A stretch of DNA of 17,798 nucleotides from JAXIHJ01 sp034189755 (GCA_034189755.1 JAXIHJ010000076.1:1-17798); one strand, 5' to 3'. Positions 8,065 to 14,986 are shown, counted from the stretch's first letter. Made by a program: numbers and translations. The notes: generated from the sequence alone by a model not told the origin.

Positions 8065-8250
8065 GATAGAAAAATCCCAAACCCCAAGTACCAAATCCCT
8101 GCCTGCCTCCGGCAGGTAGGCAGGCCAAACAATTTCAAAATACCAAGCCCCAATGACTCAAACGAAAACACAGTGAGCGGCTGCTGTTTTGATATTTGGT
8201 CATTGGTAATTGGAATTTGTTTGGAGTTTGTCATTTGAAATTTGGAATTC
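8065..8250. repeat. Intergenic CCAAA-rich imperfect inverted repeat (MITE/REP-like)
   Basis: Most of the 281-nt gap between cooS and cooF. The left part (about 8070-8170) consists of units such as AAATCCCAAAC, ACCAAAT and CCAATGAC. The right part (about 8187-8250) contains their complements (TTTGGTCATTGG, AATTTGTTTGGAG), giving a long imperfect hairpin around 8171-8186. Composition is AT-rich and quite unlike the flanking genes. The element can be read on the minus strand as a small open frame (NSKFQMTNSKQ...), a well-known artefact of such repeats; I do not call it a gene. Recognition of this repeat type is from memory, not from a search. Confidence 0.7.
8098..8124 (+). repeat. 27-nt palindromic repeat element, copy 1
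   Basis: The sequence begins CCTGCCTGCCTCCGG and ends GGTAGGCAGG; its two halves are nearly complementary. It is identical over all 27 nt to 11338-11364. It interrupts the CCAAA-rich repeat: removing it joins CCAAATC to CCAAACAATTT, restoring the motif seen elsewhere in that repeat. No target duplication is visible. Confidence 0.9.
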
Positions 8251-8266
8251 AACCTTTATCTCTGCG

Positions 8267-8282
8267 TACTGTTCAAACAGTA
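8267..8282. promoter_or_regulatory. 16-nt perfect palindrome just downstream of cooS
   Basis: TACTGTT and AACAGTA are separated by CA, 11 nt beyond the cooS stop codon. No T-tract follows on the minus strand, so an intrinsic terminator is not convincing. It may be a protein-binding site or an mRNA 3'-end stem. Confidence 0.4.
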
Positions 8283-8293
8283 TCGAAAACAGC

Positions 8294-10249
8294 TTATCCG
8301 GCTGCCTTTGTCTCAGCTACGGTCTTCGGGGCGTATGGGACATCGTACATCGGCCCGGACAGCTTTAAGGCCGCACGCTTGAGGTCGATGTGGTCTATCA
8401 TCATCCGGGCGGCCTTGACGGGGTCGGCCTCGAAGGCGAACTTCCCGCCGAAAAGCTCCTCGATGTCTTCGGTGACGAACTTTGTTACGCCCTTGGCGCC
8501 CTGGACGGGCAGCGGCTCGCCGAGGACGGTATAAACGCCGGAGGCTACCACGTAGAAGCCGATGGAGACGGCCTTTTCGCTCATCCATTCAGGTGCGGCC
8601 CCGGCCACCGGCAGGTCGGCGATTGAATCGCCCAGCCCGCCTTCTTTGACCATGTTGGACAGAACCACGAGTATTCGGCTGTTGTCCACGCAACTGCCCA
8701 GGTGCAGCACGGGCGGGATGCCGACGGCCCGGCATATTTCGCGCAGGCCCTTGCCGGCGAACTTTTCAGCCGCTTCAGGACAAAGCAGCCCCGCCTTGGC
8801 GTCGGCGACGGCGGTGCAGCCCGTTACAGCCACCAGCACGTCGTTGGCCAAAAGCTCCTTGGTCATCTCCACGTGCCCGAAATCGTGCCGTATCTTGGGG
8901 TTGTTGCAGCCGACCACGCCGGCGACGCCGCGCAGCCGCCCTGAGATGATCGCATCGTTCAGCGGACGATAGCTGGGCCGATAACGCCCGCCGAGCGCGG
9001 TGTAGATGTTCTCAGCCGTGAAGCCTGCCACCAGTGGGTTGCTTTGCTCCGGTATATGAATGCGGGACTTGTCGCGGTTCGGGAAGTTTTCCACGGCCAT
9101 CCGCACGATTTGACGGGCGATTTCCATCGCACGCGTTTCGGAAAACTCCACGTGCGTGGCGTAGGGGAACTTGGCCTTGGGGCTGGTGGAGATGAGCCTG
9201 GTGTGATATTTATGCTTCCGAACCAGTGGCCCCAGAGCGGGCATGATGCACTGCACGTCCACAATCATCGCCTCGACCACGCCGGTGGCGATGGCCAGCT
9301 CCTGCTGGAGGAAATTGCCCGCCAGCGGGATGCCGTGCCGCATGAGAATTTCATTGGCCGTGCAGCATATGCCGCCGAGAGTAATTCCGGTGGCGCCTTT
9401 GCTCTTGGCCAGGTCGATAAGCTCCTTGTCCTGGGCGGCTGCGACGATCATCTCCGAGAGCGTCGGCTCGTGGCCGTGGACGATGATGTTGACGGTGTCG
9501 GCTTCGAGTACGCCGAGATTGGCTCGGCTGACGACCCAGTCCGGCGTGCGGAACAGCACGTCCGACAGGTCGGTGGCGATCATGCTGCCGCCCCAGCCGT
9601 CGGACAGGCACGCCCGGACGCCCTGGAGGATGAGATTTACGGCGTCGTTGTCCACGCCGATGTGCGTGCGGTGCATGATTTCGACGATTTCGCGGTCCAC
9701 GCCGCGCGGCATGACGCCGGCGTCGCGCCATCGGGTTTTCTGGTCTTCCGGCGCGCGTGCGGCGAAGACGACTTCACCGTGCTGCTGGCCGAATTGGCTG
9801 AAGGCTATTTCCGCCACGGCCTTGGCGATTTCGCGCAGGCTCTTGCCGTCGGTGGCCACGCCGAGTTCGGCTGCCAGGGCGCGGAGCTTGGTCTCGTCCT
9901 TGATTTTGTAGTCGCAGTTTTCGTCCTCTGCGGCCATCAGCAGCGTGTGCGCAACGTCCCGCCCGTGGTCGGAGTGGGCCGACGCACCGCCGGCAATCAT
10001 CCGTATCAGGTTCCGCGCGGCGATGATATCGGCGTCGGCGCCGCAGATGCCGGCGTCGGAACCTTCGCCGAATGGGTCGATCCGGCAGGGGCCCATAGTG
10101 CAGTTGCGGCAGCATATGCCCAGTTGCCCGAAGCCGCACTGCGGCTCCATCTGGTCTGCGCGGTTCCAGGCTACGGATATGTCCTCGCCGGCGACGTGGC
10201 TGAGCATCTCGACGGTTGCAGGGTCGGAACTTCGTTTCTCGGGTTTCAT
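8294..10249 (-). CDS. cooS: Ni-Fe carbon monoxide dehydrogenase catalytic subunit, CooS/AcsA type
   Basis: A 651-residue enzyme that interconverts CO2 and CO at the C-cluster. The N-terminal D- and B-cluster cysteines are in place (CGFGQLGICCRNC: Cys38, 46, 47, 50; then Cys55 and Cys69). The C-cluster ligands are His260, Cys295, Cys334, Cys448, Cys478 and Cys520, in the same order and near the same positions as in Carboxydothermus CODH-II. A candidate catalytic lysine is Lys559 in SEKAVSIGF. I chose the ATG at 10249 (MKPEKRSS) over an in-frame upstream ATG at 10348. It has an AAAGGA site, and the upstream 33 residues are unlike the family. The gene is first in the minus-strand locus, divergent from cooC. 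Since acsB and acsC are downstream it probably makes CO for acetyl-CoA synthesis, though CO oxidation is also possible. Confidence 0.97.
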   Translation of the reverse strand: MKPEKRSSDPATVEMLSHVAGEDISVAWNRADQMEPQCGFGQLGICCRNCTMGPCRIDPFGEGSDAGICGADADIIAARNLIRMIAGGASAHSDHGRDVAHTLLMAAEDENCDYKIKDETKLRALAAELGVATDGKSLREIAKAVAEIAFSQFGQQHGEVVFAARAPEDQKTRWRDAGVMPRGVDREIVEIMHRTHIGVDNDAVNLILQGVRACLSDGWGGSMIATDLSDVLFRTPDWVVSRANLGVLEADTVNIIVHGHEPTLSEMIVAAAQDKELIDLAKSKGATGITLGGICCTANEILMRHGIPLAGNFLQQELAIATGVVEAMIVDVQCIMPALGPLVRKHKYHTRLISTSPKAKFPYATHVEFSETRAMEIARQIVRMAVENFPNRDKSRIHIPEQSNPLVAGFTAENIYTALGGRYRPSYRPLNDAIISGRLRGVAGVVGCNNPKIRHDFGHVEMTKELLANDVLVAVTGCTAVADAKAGLLCPEAAEKFAGKGLREICRAVGIPPVLHLGSCVDNSRILVVLSNMVKEGGLGDSIADLPVAGAAPEWMSEKAVSIGFYVVASGVYTVLGEPLPVQGAKGVTKFVTEDIEELFGGKFAFEADPVKAARMMIDHIDLKRAALKLSGPMYDVPYAPKTVAETKAAG

Positions 10250-10332
10250 GGCCCGTCCTTTCTGGCAGCAAAAGCCTTCCGACGGCATGATACATACAAG
10301 AGGCAGGCTCCCCAAGTCCAAACAGTTAATCG

Positions 10333-10346
10333 GGGCAGACCTGCCC
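10333..10346. promoter_or_regulatory. Palindromic candidate operator at the cooS start site
   Basis: GGGCAG-AC-CTGCCC is a perfect 6-bp inverted repeat. It lies 4 nt downstream of the predicted cooS -10 box and so overlaps the expected transcription start. It could be a repressor site or a 5'-leader stem; no regulator gene is in the window. Confidence 0.35.
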
Positions 10347-10350
10347 ACAA

Positions 10351-10379
10351 ACCATATGTTACATTCTTCACAATATCAA
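10351..10379 (-). promoter_or_regulatory. Predicted sigma70-type promoter for cooS
   Basis: On the minus strand, TTGATA (10374-10379) and TATGGT (10351-10356) are separated by 17 nt, giving an untranslated leader of roughly 95 nt before the cooS ATG at 10249. Box matches are 5/6 and 4/6 to the consensus. The rest of the 10250-10491 gap shows no gene. Confidence 0.4.
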
Positions 10380-10429
10380 AAATGCACCCTGTTAATCAAA
10401 ACTTTTTGACGCTCATTTTGGCGGGCCTC

Positions 10430-10458
10430 TTGCATCGCTGCGGCCCGGTGCATAAACT
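10430..10458 (+). promoter_or_regulatory. Predicted sigma70-type promoter for cooC
   Basis: TTGCAT (10430-10435), a 17-nt spacer and TAAACT (10453-10458) lie about 33 nt before the cooC GTG start. The same -10 hexamer and spacing occur in the predicted dnaB promoter of this window. It is divergent from the cooS promoter about 50 nt away, so one regulator could control both. Confidence 0.42.
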
Positions 10459-10491
10459 GCGCCGGCATTTAAGGTGGAGGCGGAAAGTAAA

Positions 10492-11289
10492 GTGAAGATT
10501 GCGATATCCGGCAAAGGCGGTGTCGGCAAGACGACGTTTTCGGCGATGCTGGCTGCGGCTCTGGCGGGTAGGGGCCGAGGCGTTATCGCCATCGACGCCG
10601 ACCCGGACGCCAATCTGGCGGCCGCGCTGGGTATAACGCCTCAGCAAGAGCCGACGCCCATCGCCGAAATGCGGGACCTCATCGCCGAGCGAACAGGCTC
10701 GGAGTCCGACTACGGCGGGTACTTCAAGCTGAACCCCAGGGTGGACGACATACCCGAAAAATACTCCCGGCGGGTCGGCGGCATTAGGCTGTTGGTCCTC
10801 GGCGGCGTCAGCCGGGGCGGCGGCGGGTGCATCTGCCCGGCCAGCGCACTGGTCAAGGCGCTGCTTACGCACCTGATTATCGGGCGACGCGAGGCCGTCA
10901 TCATGGACATGGAGGCCGGCATCGAACACCTGGGCCGGGCGACCGCACAATCAATGGACGCCCTTATCATTGTCGTAAACGAAGACCCCTGGAGCATACG
11001 AACGGCCCTCCGCGTGCGGACACTGGGCGGCGAAATCGGCGTGAAAAACATCTTTGCCGTCGCCAACCGCGTGGACAGCGATGATGCAGCCAATCGCATC
11101 GGCGAGGCGCTCGGCGACGTAAAGCTTCTGGGCCGGCTGCCTTACGACGAGCGAGTCTTATCCGGCATTGTCCGCGCCGACGGCGGCGAACTCCAGCCGA
11201 CTGATGTATTAAAAAATTTCCTCCCGGCCCTGGAAGGAATCCTCGCCGCGCTGGAAAGCACGATTAGAGCAGTTGACGAAAAATCGTAG
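10492..11289 (+). CDS. cooC: CooC-type nickel-insertion ATPase for CODH
   Basis: A 265-residue SIMIBI/MinD-family ATPase that loads nickel into the CODH C-cluster. The deviant Walker A motif GKGGVGKTT is at residues 7-15. IDADPDANLA (34-43) follows as the switch I region. The Ni-binding CxC motif that defines CooC is at Cys113-Ile-Cys115, close to the positions known in Carboxydothermus CooC1. The GTG at 10492 (KIAISGKGG) is preferred over an in-frame GTG at 10474, because a GGAGG site lies 11 nt upstream of it and family members start this way. It is the only plus-strand gene of the CODH region, divergent from cooS, and probably co-regulated with it. It could also serve the Ni sites of AcsB (as AcsF does); the sequence does not settle that. 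Confidence 0.93.
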   Translation: MKIAISGKGGVGKTTFSAMLAAALAGRGRGVIAIDADPDANLAAALGITPQQEPTPIAEMRDLIAERTGSESDYGGYFKLNPRVDDIPEKYSRRVGGIRLLVLGGVSRGGGGCICPASALVKALLTHLIIGRREAVIMDMEAGIEHLGRATAQSMDALIIVVNEDPWSIRTALRVRTLGGEIGVKNIFAVANRVDSDDAANRIGEALGDVKLLGRLPYDERVLSGIVRADGGELQPTDVLKNFLPALEGILAALESTIRAVDEKS

Positions 11290-11328
11290 CGTCTCGCGCG
11301 GAACATTGATTTTGTAAATTACCCTACA

Positions 11329-11379
11329 GCCCACGGACCTGCCTGCCTCCGGCAGGTAGGCAGGAAGCTTTCCGTGGGC
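11329..11379. repeat. 24-nt palindrome interrupted by a 27-nt repeat
   Basis: The outer arms GCCCACGGA (11329-11337) and TCCGTGGGC (11371-11379) surround a complete copy of the 27-nt repeat (11338-11364) and AAGCTT. Removing the 27-nt unit leaves a perfect 24-nt palindrome (GCCCACGGA, AAGCTT, TCCGTGGGC) with the same architecture as 12729-12752. It sits between the convergent ends of cooC and the LarA-like gene and may act as a bidirectional terminator stem, although no T-run follows on either side. Confidence 0.88.
11338..11364 (+). repeat. 27-nt palindromic repeat element, copy 2
   Basis: Identical over 27 nt to 8098-8124 and in the same orientation. It is nested exactly inside the 24-nt palindrome described at 11329-11379, with no visible target duplication. 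Confidence 0.92.
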
Positions 11380-11398
11380 GTTGTCCGTTGGGTCTGTT

Positions 11399-12679
11399 TC
11401 ATTTGAATCTTTGCCAGTCGGGCGGGTTCTTGAGTTTATACAGCCTCTCGCCGGCGTTGGGGACGTGCAGCCGGCTTTCCGCCTGGCGGTTTTGCCATTC
11501 AGCGACGTCGATCGAGGCCGGGTCGCGATAGCCGAGGTTTATCTTCCGGCAGAGCCGGGCCGGGATGGCGGTAGCCAGCGTAACCTGAATGCGAGGCCGC
11601 TCTACGCCGTCGACGTAAGCGCCGATGCCGCGGACCTGGGTCGAGTGTGCCAGCACGCCCCAGGGGTAATGCCTGAATTTATCCCATTGCGCCATGAAGT
11701 AGTCCCGTGTGTGATATCCGACGGCCTCGATAACCTTGCCGTGCGTGATGGACACTTCGCTGATGTGCGGCGCGTAGATAATCAGTTCGCCGCCGTCGGC
11801 TACGACGCATTCGAGCTTGTACATGCACTTGCCGCCTGTCCAGAGGTCTTCGTACATCTGCGGCGCGCAGGAGAGCACCGATGCGAAGGGCTTCTCGACG
11901 TAGTTGATGTGAATCCTGTCGGACAGGTCGGCGGCAGCCGACCAGGCCCGGCTCACCGGCCCGAAGTACATGCCGGCCAGCCGCCCCTCGCCGGCGACGA
12001 CCATGCAGAAGGCGAAAGTCTCGACCCGGAGCATGTCGGCGGCGGCTTCGAGTGTCTTGCGGACCGGCGTGTGCTTGGAGCCGATAATCTTCGGATTGGT
12101 TATGACGGCCCCGAGCCAGTGGAAGAAGTTCAGCAGCTCCGGCCCGCTGACGCCGGGGAAAAAGTATTTGCTGCCCCCTGAAAAGCCGACCACCTCGTGC
12201 GGGAAGACCGGCCCGACGACGAGGACCACGTCGTATTCGAGTATCCGTTTGTTGATGGTGACGTCAATGTCCATGGCGAACAGCCCGCCGGTAATCTCGT
12301 CGATATGGTCAGCCGCCAGCGTCCCGATTTTGGTCAGGGCATCCAGGTTCTTCCACTCGTGATTGAAGAAGCGGGACTTGCCGAACACCTTGGCCCGCCG
12401 GCCAGGTTCGACGCCGACGAGCTTGTCGATTTGCTCTTCGCTCATCGGCGGATGCGTGCCGAGCGCGATGAGAAAGTCCAGGCATTTAGCCTGAGGTGAA
12501 ATTACCTCGTGCAACCGGCGCAGCGTCGCCGGCAGGGGGCAGCAGCGCGTCTGGTCGGGGATAATCGCCAGTATGCGCTTGCCCGACGGGTCGATGCGAC
12601 TTGCCGCCGATGCGACAATCCGCCGCAACTCATCGTCGCTCAGATTATGATCGGTATGTCCCTGTCCGATAACGTCCAT
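11399..12679 (-). CDS. LarA-family (DUF2088) nickel-pincer racemase/epimerase-like protein
   Basis: A 426-residue protein of the lactate racemase LarA family, whose members use a nickel-pincer nucleotide cofactor bound to a lysine. All residues known as important in LarA are present with near-identical spacing: Asp42 and Arg45 (PDQTR), His76 (GTHPPMS), His161 (PHEVVGFSGG), Lys171 (the cofactor-attachment lysine, GGSKYFFPG), His187 and Lys284. It should therefore be able to bind the cofactor, but the substrate cannot be read from sequence; many homologues act on 2-hydroxyacids other than lactate. The cofactor genes larB, larC and larE are not in the window. I chose the ATG at 12679; an in-frame TTG at 12703 would add eight residues and has no better ribosome-binding site. 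It is convergent with cooC and flanked by two copies of a palindrome. Confidence 0.88.
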   Translation of the reverse strand: MDVIGQGHTDHNLSDDELRRIVASAASRIDPSGKRILAIIPDQTRCCPLPATLRRLHEVISPQAKCLDFLIALGTHPPMSEEQIDKLVGVEPGRRAKVFGKSRFFNHEWKNLDALTKIGTLAADHIDEITGGLFAMDIDVTINKRILEYDVVLVVGPVFPHEVVGFSGGSKYFFPGVSGPELLNFFHWLGAVITNPKIIGSKHTPVRKTLEAAADMLRVETFAFCMVVAGEGRLAGMYFGPVSRAWSAAADLSDRIHINYVEKPFASVLSCAPQMYEDLWTGGKCMYKLECVVADGGELIIYAPHISEVSITHGKVIEAVGYHTRDYFMAQWDKFRHYPWGVLAHSTQVRGIGAYVDGVERPRIQVTLATAIPARLCRKINLGYRDPASIDVAEWQNRQAESRLHVPNAGERLYKLKNPPDWQRFK

Positions 12680-12728
12680 TGGCGCCGGCGATTTCAAAAT
12701 CAAGATAGTAAAAAATACTAACCGAACG

Positions 12729-12752
12729 GCCCACGGATAGCTATCCGTGGGC
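12729..12752. repeat. 24-nt perfect palindrome
   Basis: Arms GCCCACGGA and TCCGTGGGC surround TAGCTA; every base is matched. It is in the 123-nt gap between the divergent LarA-like and glycosyltransferase genes. It is the intact counterpart of the interrupted copy at 11329-11379. It could be a REP-like element, an operator, or the remains of a mobile palindrome. Confidence 0.88.
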
Positions 12753-12802
12753 TTTGGTGGTTACAATACCGTACTTTCGACCGGGAAAACCAAGAAACTG
12801 AA

Positions 12803-14551
12803 ATGATTGTCGTACACGTTACGCATGAGACAGTGCAGAAGATCGGCGGTATCGGTGCGGTAATTGCGGGGCTGATGACGGCAGACGCCTACACCGAGCA
12901 AGTTTCGCGGACCATTATCCTGGGGCCGCTGTTCCAGACGGACCACCCGATTAATCATCGTCTGGGCAGTGCCGGGAAGGTGCTTTACAGCTCGCCGGAC
13001 ATGATTTGCCCGCCGCCGTGGCGGGAAAAGTTCCGCCCGGTCGAGCAGGCCCACGACGTCGGCGTAATCTACGGAACGCGGAAAATTACCGACCCGTGCA
13101 GCGGCAGGTCCGTCGAGGCGGAAATCCTCGTAATAGACGTCTCAGCCGGCAACAGGGACCGGCTGAACCGCTTTAAGGGCCAACTGTACGAAAAATTCGC
13201 CGTGCCTTCAGGGCGGTTCGAGGACGTCTGGGAATACGAGCAGTACATCAGGCTGGCCGAGCCGGGCTTCGAGGCGCTTCAGGCCATCGGCTGCGGCGAA
13301 GACGAGCAGGTGCTTGTCCTGGCGCACGAGTACATGGGAGTGCCCACTGCGCTTAAGGCGGTCCTGGACGGCTCGCCGAAGATTCGCACGGTCTTTTATG
13401 CGCACGAGGTGGCTTCGGTCCGCCCGATTGTGGAAAAATACCCCGGCCACGACACCATGTTCTACAACGTCCTGCACGCAGCCGCCGGACGACAGCGAAC
13501 ACTGGAGCAGGTATTTCCCGAAGTATCCGAAAATTTCAAGCATCCGCTGGTCAAGGCCGGGCGATACTGCGACCACGTCTTCGCGGTAGGCGACCGGATC
13601 GCCCCGGAACTGCGATTTCTCGAACCGCATTTCCGAACAACGGGCATCGACCTGGTGTACAACGGTGTTCCGGCCTTGCCGATGACGCCGGACGAGAAGC
13701 TCACCAGCCGGGCGAGGATGAAGCAATATGCATCGAACCTTCTCGGCTTCGAGCCGGCGTGGATATTCACGCACGTAGCCAGGCCGGTCGTCAGCAAGGG
13801 CATATGGCGCGACCTGCGCGTACTGCATGAATTGGAGCCGATGCTGGCCAAGCTGGACGAAAAGGCCGTCTACTTTATGCTCGGCACGCTGGGCGGACAG
13901 CGGCATGGCCGGGATATCCGGCAAATGGAGAATCGCTACGGCTGGCCGGTGCACCATGAAATAGGCTATCCGGACCTGTGCGGCGGCGAAGAGGTGCTCG
14001 GGGAGTATCTCGACAGCTTCAATCGCAATCATGGCTCAATCAGCGCGGTACTGGTCAACCAGTGGGACTGGAACCGGCAGGCCTGCGGCGAACGAATGCC
14101 TCAGGAGATGACCTTCGCCGACATTCGCAGCGGCACGGACCTGGAGTTCGGCCTGAGCGTGTACGAACCGTTCGGCATCAGCCAGCTCGAACCGCTGAGC
14201 GCCGGTGCGCTGTGTATAGTTTCCAGCGTCTGTGGCTGCATGGGCTACGCACGAAGAGCTGTCGAAAAAACGCCCACGCAGAAAAATATCATCGAAGCCG
14301 ATTTCCTGGGCGAAGCGGCGGGTAAAAGCGAGGACGAACTTTTGCAGCTTGGGACCGCCGAGCGGGAACGCATCGAAAACGCAGAGGCCCGACGCCTGGC
14401 CGGGCTGATCATCGATCGGCTGCCGAGAAACGACCAGGCCACCCAACGGCTAATCGACGCCGGTTATGCACTGGCCAGCCAAATGAGCTGGCAGCGCGTG
14501 GTGCAGGATTACTTTCTGCCGAGCCTCGGCCGCGCAGCCGAAACGCATTAA
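12803..14551 (+). CDS. Glycogen/starch synthase-like glycosyltransferase (GT-B fold)
   Basis: A 582-residue GT-B glycosyltransferase, probably elongating an alpha-glucan from a nucleotide sugar. Residues 13-16 (KIGG) match the N-terminal sugar-nucleotide loop K-x-G-G of glycogen synthases. YNGVP (286-290) is at the inter-domain position. Arg327 and Lys332 (RPVVSKG) fit the phosphate-binding pair, and Glu455-x7-Glu463 (YEPFGISQLEPL) is the E-x7-E motif. Parts of the N-terminal half, such as RLNRFKGQLYEKF (120-132) and MFYNVLHAAAGRQ (219-231), look more like the eukaryotic/archaeal-type GT3 family than like short bacterial GlgA (GT5, about 480 residues). There is no signal peptide or membrane segment. 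The ATG at 12803 has only a weak ribosome-binding site. The gene stands alone between repeats, so its link to CODH/ACS is only positional; glycogen storage is the inferred role. Confidence 0.8.
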   Translation: MIVVHVTHETVQKIGGIGAVIAGLMTADAYTEQVSRTIILGPLFQTDHPINHRLGSAGKVLYSSPDMICPPPWREKFRPVEQAHDVGVIYGTRKITDPCSGRSVEAEILVIDVSAGNRDRLNRFKGQLYEKFAVPSGRFEDVWEYEQYIRLAEPGFEALQAIGCGEDEQVLVLAHEYMGVPTALKAVLDGSPKIRTVFYAHEVASVRPIVEKYPGHDTMFYNVLHAAAGRQRTLEQVFPEVSENFKHPLVKAGRYCDHVFAVGDRIAPELRFLEPHFRTTGIDLVYNGVPALPMTPDEKLTSRARMKQYASNLLGFEPAWIFTHVARPVVSKGIWRDLRVLHELEPMLAKLDEKAVYFMLGTLGGQRHGRDIRQMENRYGWPVHHEIGYPDLCGGEEVLGEYLDSFNRNHGSISAVLVNQWDWNRQACGERMPQEMTFADIRSGTDLEFGLSVYEPFGISQLEPLSAGALCIVSSVCGCMGYARRAVEKTPTQKNIIEADFLGEAAGKSEDELLQLGTAERERIENAEARRLAGLIIDRLPRNDQATQRLIDAGYALASQMSWQRVVQDYFLPSLGRAAETH

Positions 14552-14812
14552 CGTAAGTTTTTGTCGTTTCCCTTCGTTCGTAAGCATTCAGCGTTTGTCT
14601 TTTTTGTTCGCGTCGTTCGCGGCTTGTTAATCACAGACACTTTTTGCGTGCACAGATTTACAAGTGGATTCCGAAAGCACCTCCCGAAAAGAAAAAAACT
14701 TCTCCTTGCCCGGCCGGGACTTACAACGTCAATAGCAGTTTTGCGACGCCGTCTGCGCGCGCAAATCGCGTCATTCCGTAGAAGGTGGCTCGCTCGCGCT
14801 CCGCGCGAGCAA

Positions 14813-14839
14813 CCTACCTACCTGCGGTAAGCAGGCAGG
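14813..14839 (-). repeat. Degenerate 27-nt repeat, copy 3 (inverted)
   Basis: Matches the reverse complement of the 27-nt element at 8098-8124 with four mismatches. It directly follows a 7-bp hairpin (GCTCGCG/CGCGAGC), so it may also be nested in another palindrome. Confidence 0.65.
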
Positions 14840-14878
14840 GGTCCGAGGTCCGAGTACGCCATTTGACAAATTAATACC

Positions 14879-14904
14879 GGAACACGGAACACGGAACCTG
14901 GAAC
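14879..14904 (+). repeat. Short heptamer tandem repeat
   Basis: The pentamer GGAAC occurs four times at 7-nt spacing (14879, 14886, 14893, 14900), giving about 3.7 heptamer units. A separate GTCCGAG doublet lies at 14841-14854. No function is evident. Confidence 0.7.
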
Positions 14905-14939
14905 GCTTTTGAATTCAACGAGTTAGCGAATCAACATTC

Positions 14940-14986
14940 AAAAACCCCAATGTTTGAAAATTTAAAAAAACACCCATTTTCGGGGG
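14940..14986 (-). terminator. Possible intrinsic terminator of dnaB
   Basis: On the minus strand, CCCC...AATG (14985-14975, with a short bulge) can pair with CATTGGGG (14952-14945), followed by five T (14944-14940). It lies about 95 nt beyond the dnaB stop. The stem is bulged and its loop AT-rich, so the call is tentative. Confidence 0.35.

Noticed and set aside
8065..8250. Possible CRISPR array or tRNA in the cooS-cooF gap
   Set aside because: Repeats are irregular and inverted with no constant spacer length; no cloverleaf or conserved tRNA arms could be drawn.
8037..8252. Small minus-strand open frame NSKFQMTNSKQ... between cooS and cooF
   Set aside because: Encoded by the CCAAA-type repeat; such frames are familiar annotation artefacts, and no ribosome-binding site was seen.
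9044..10495. Plus-strand open frame of 483 codons opposite cooS
   Set aside because: Antisense shadow of CooS with all C-cluster ligands on the other strand; it also runs through the promoter region.
14561..14830. 89-codon plus-strand open frame after the glycosyltransferase
   Set aside because: Low-complexity, Arg-rich, overlaps hairpin and repeat sequence, no ribosome-binding site.
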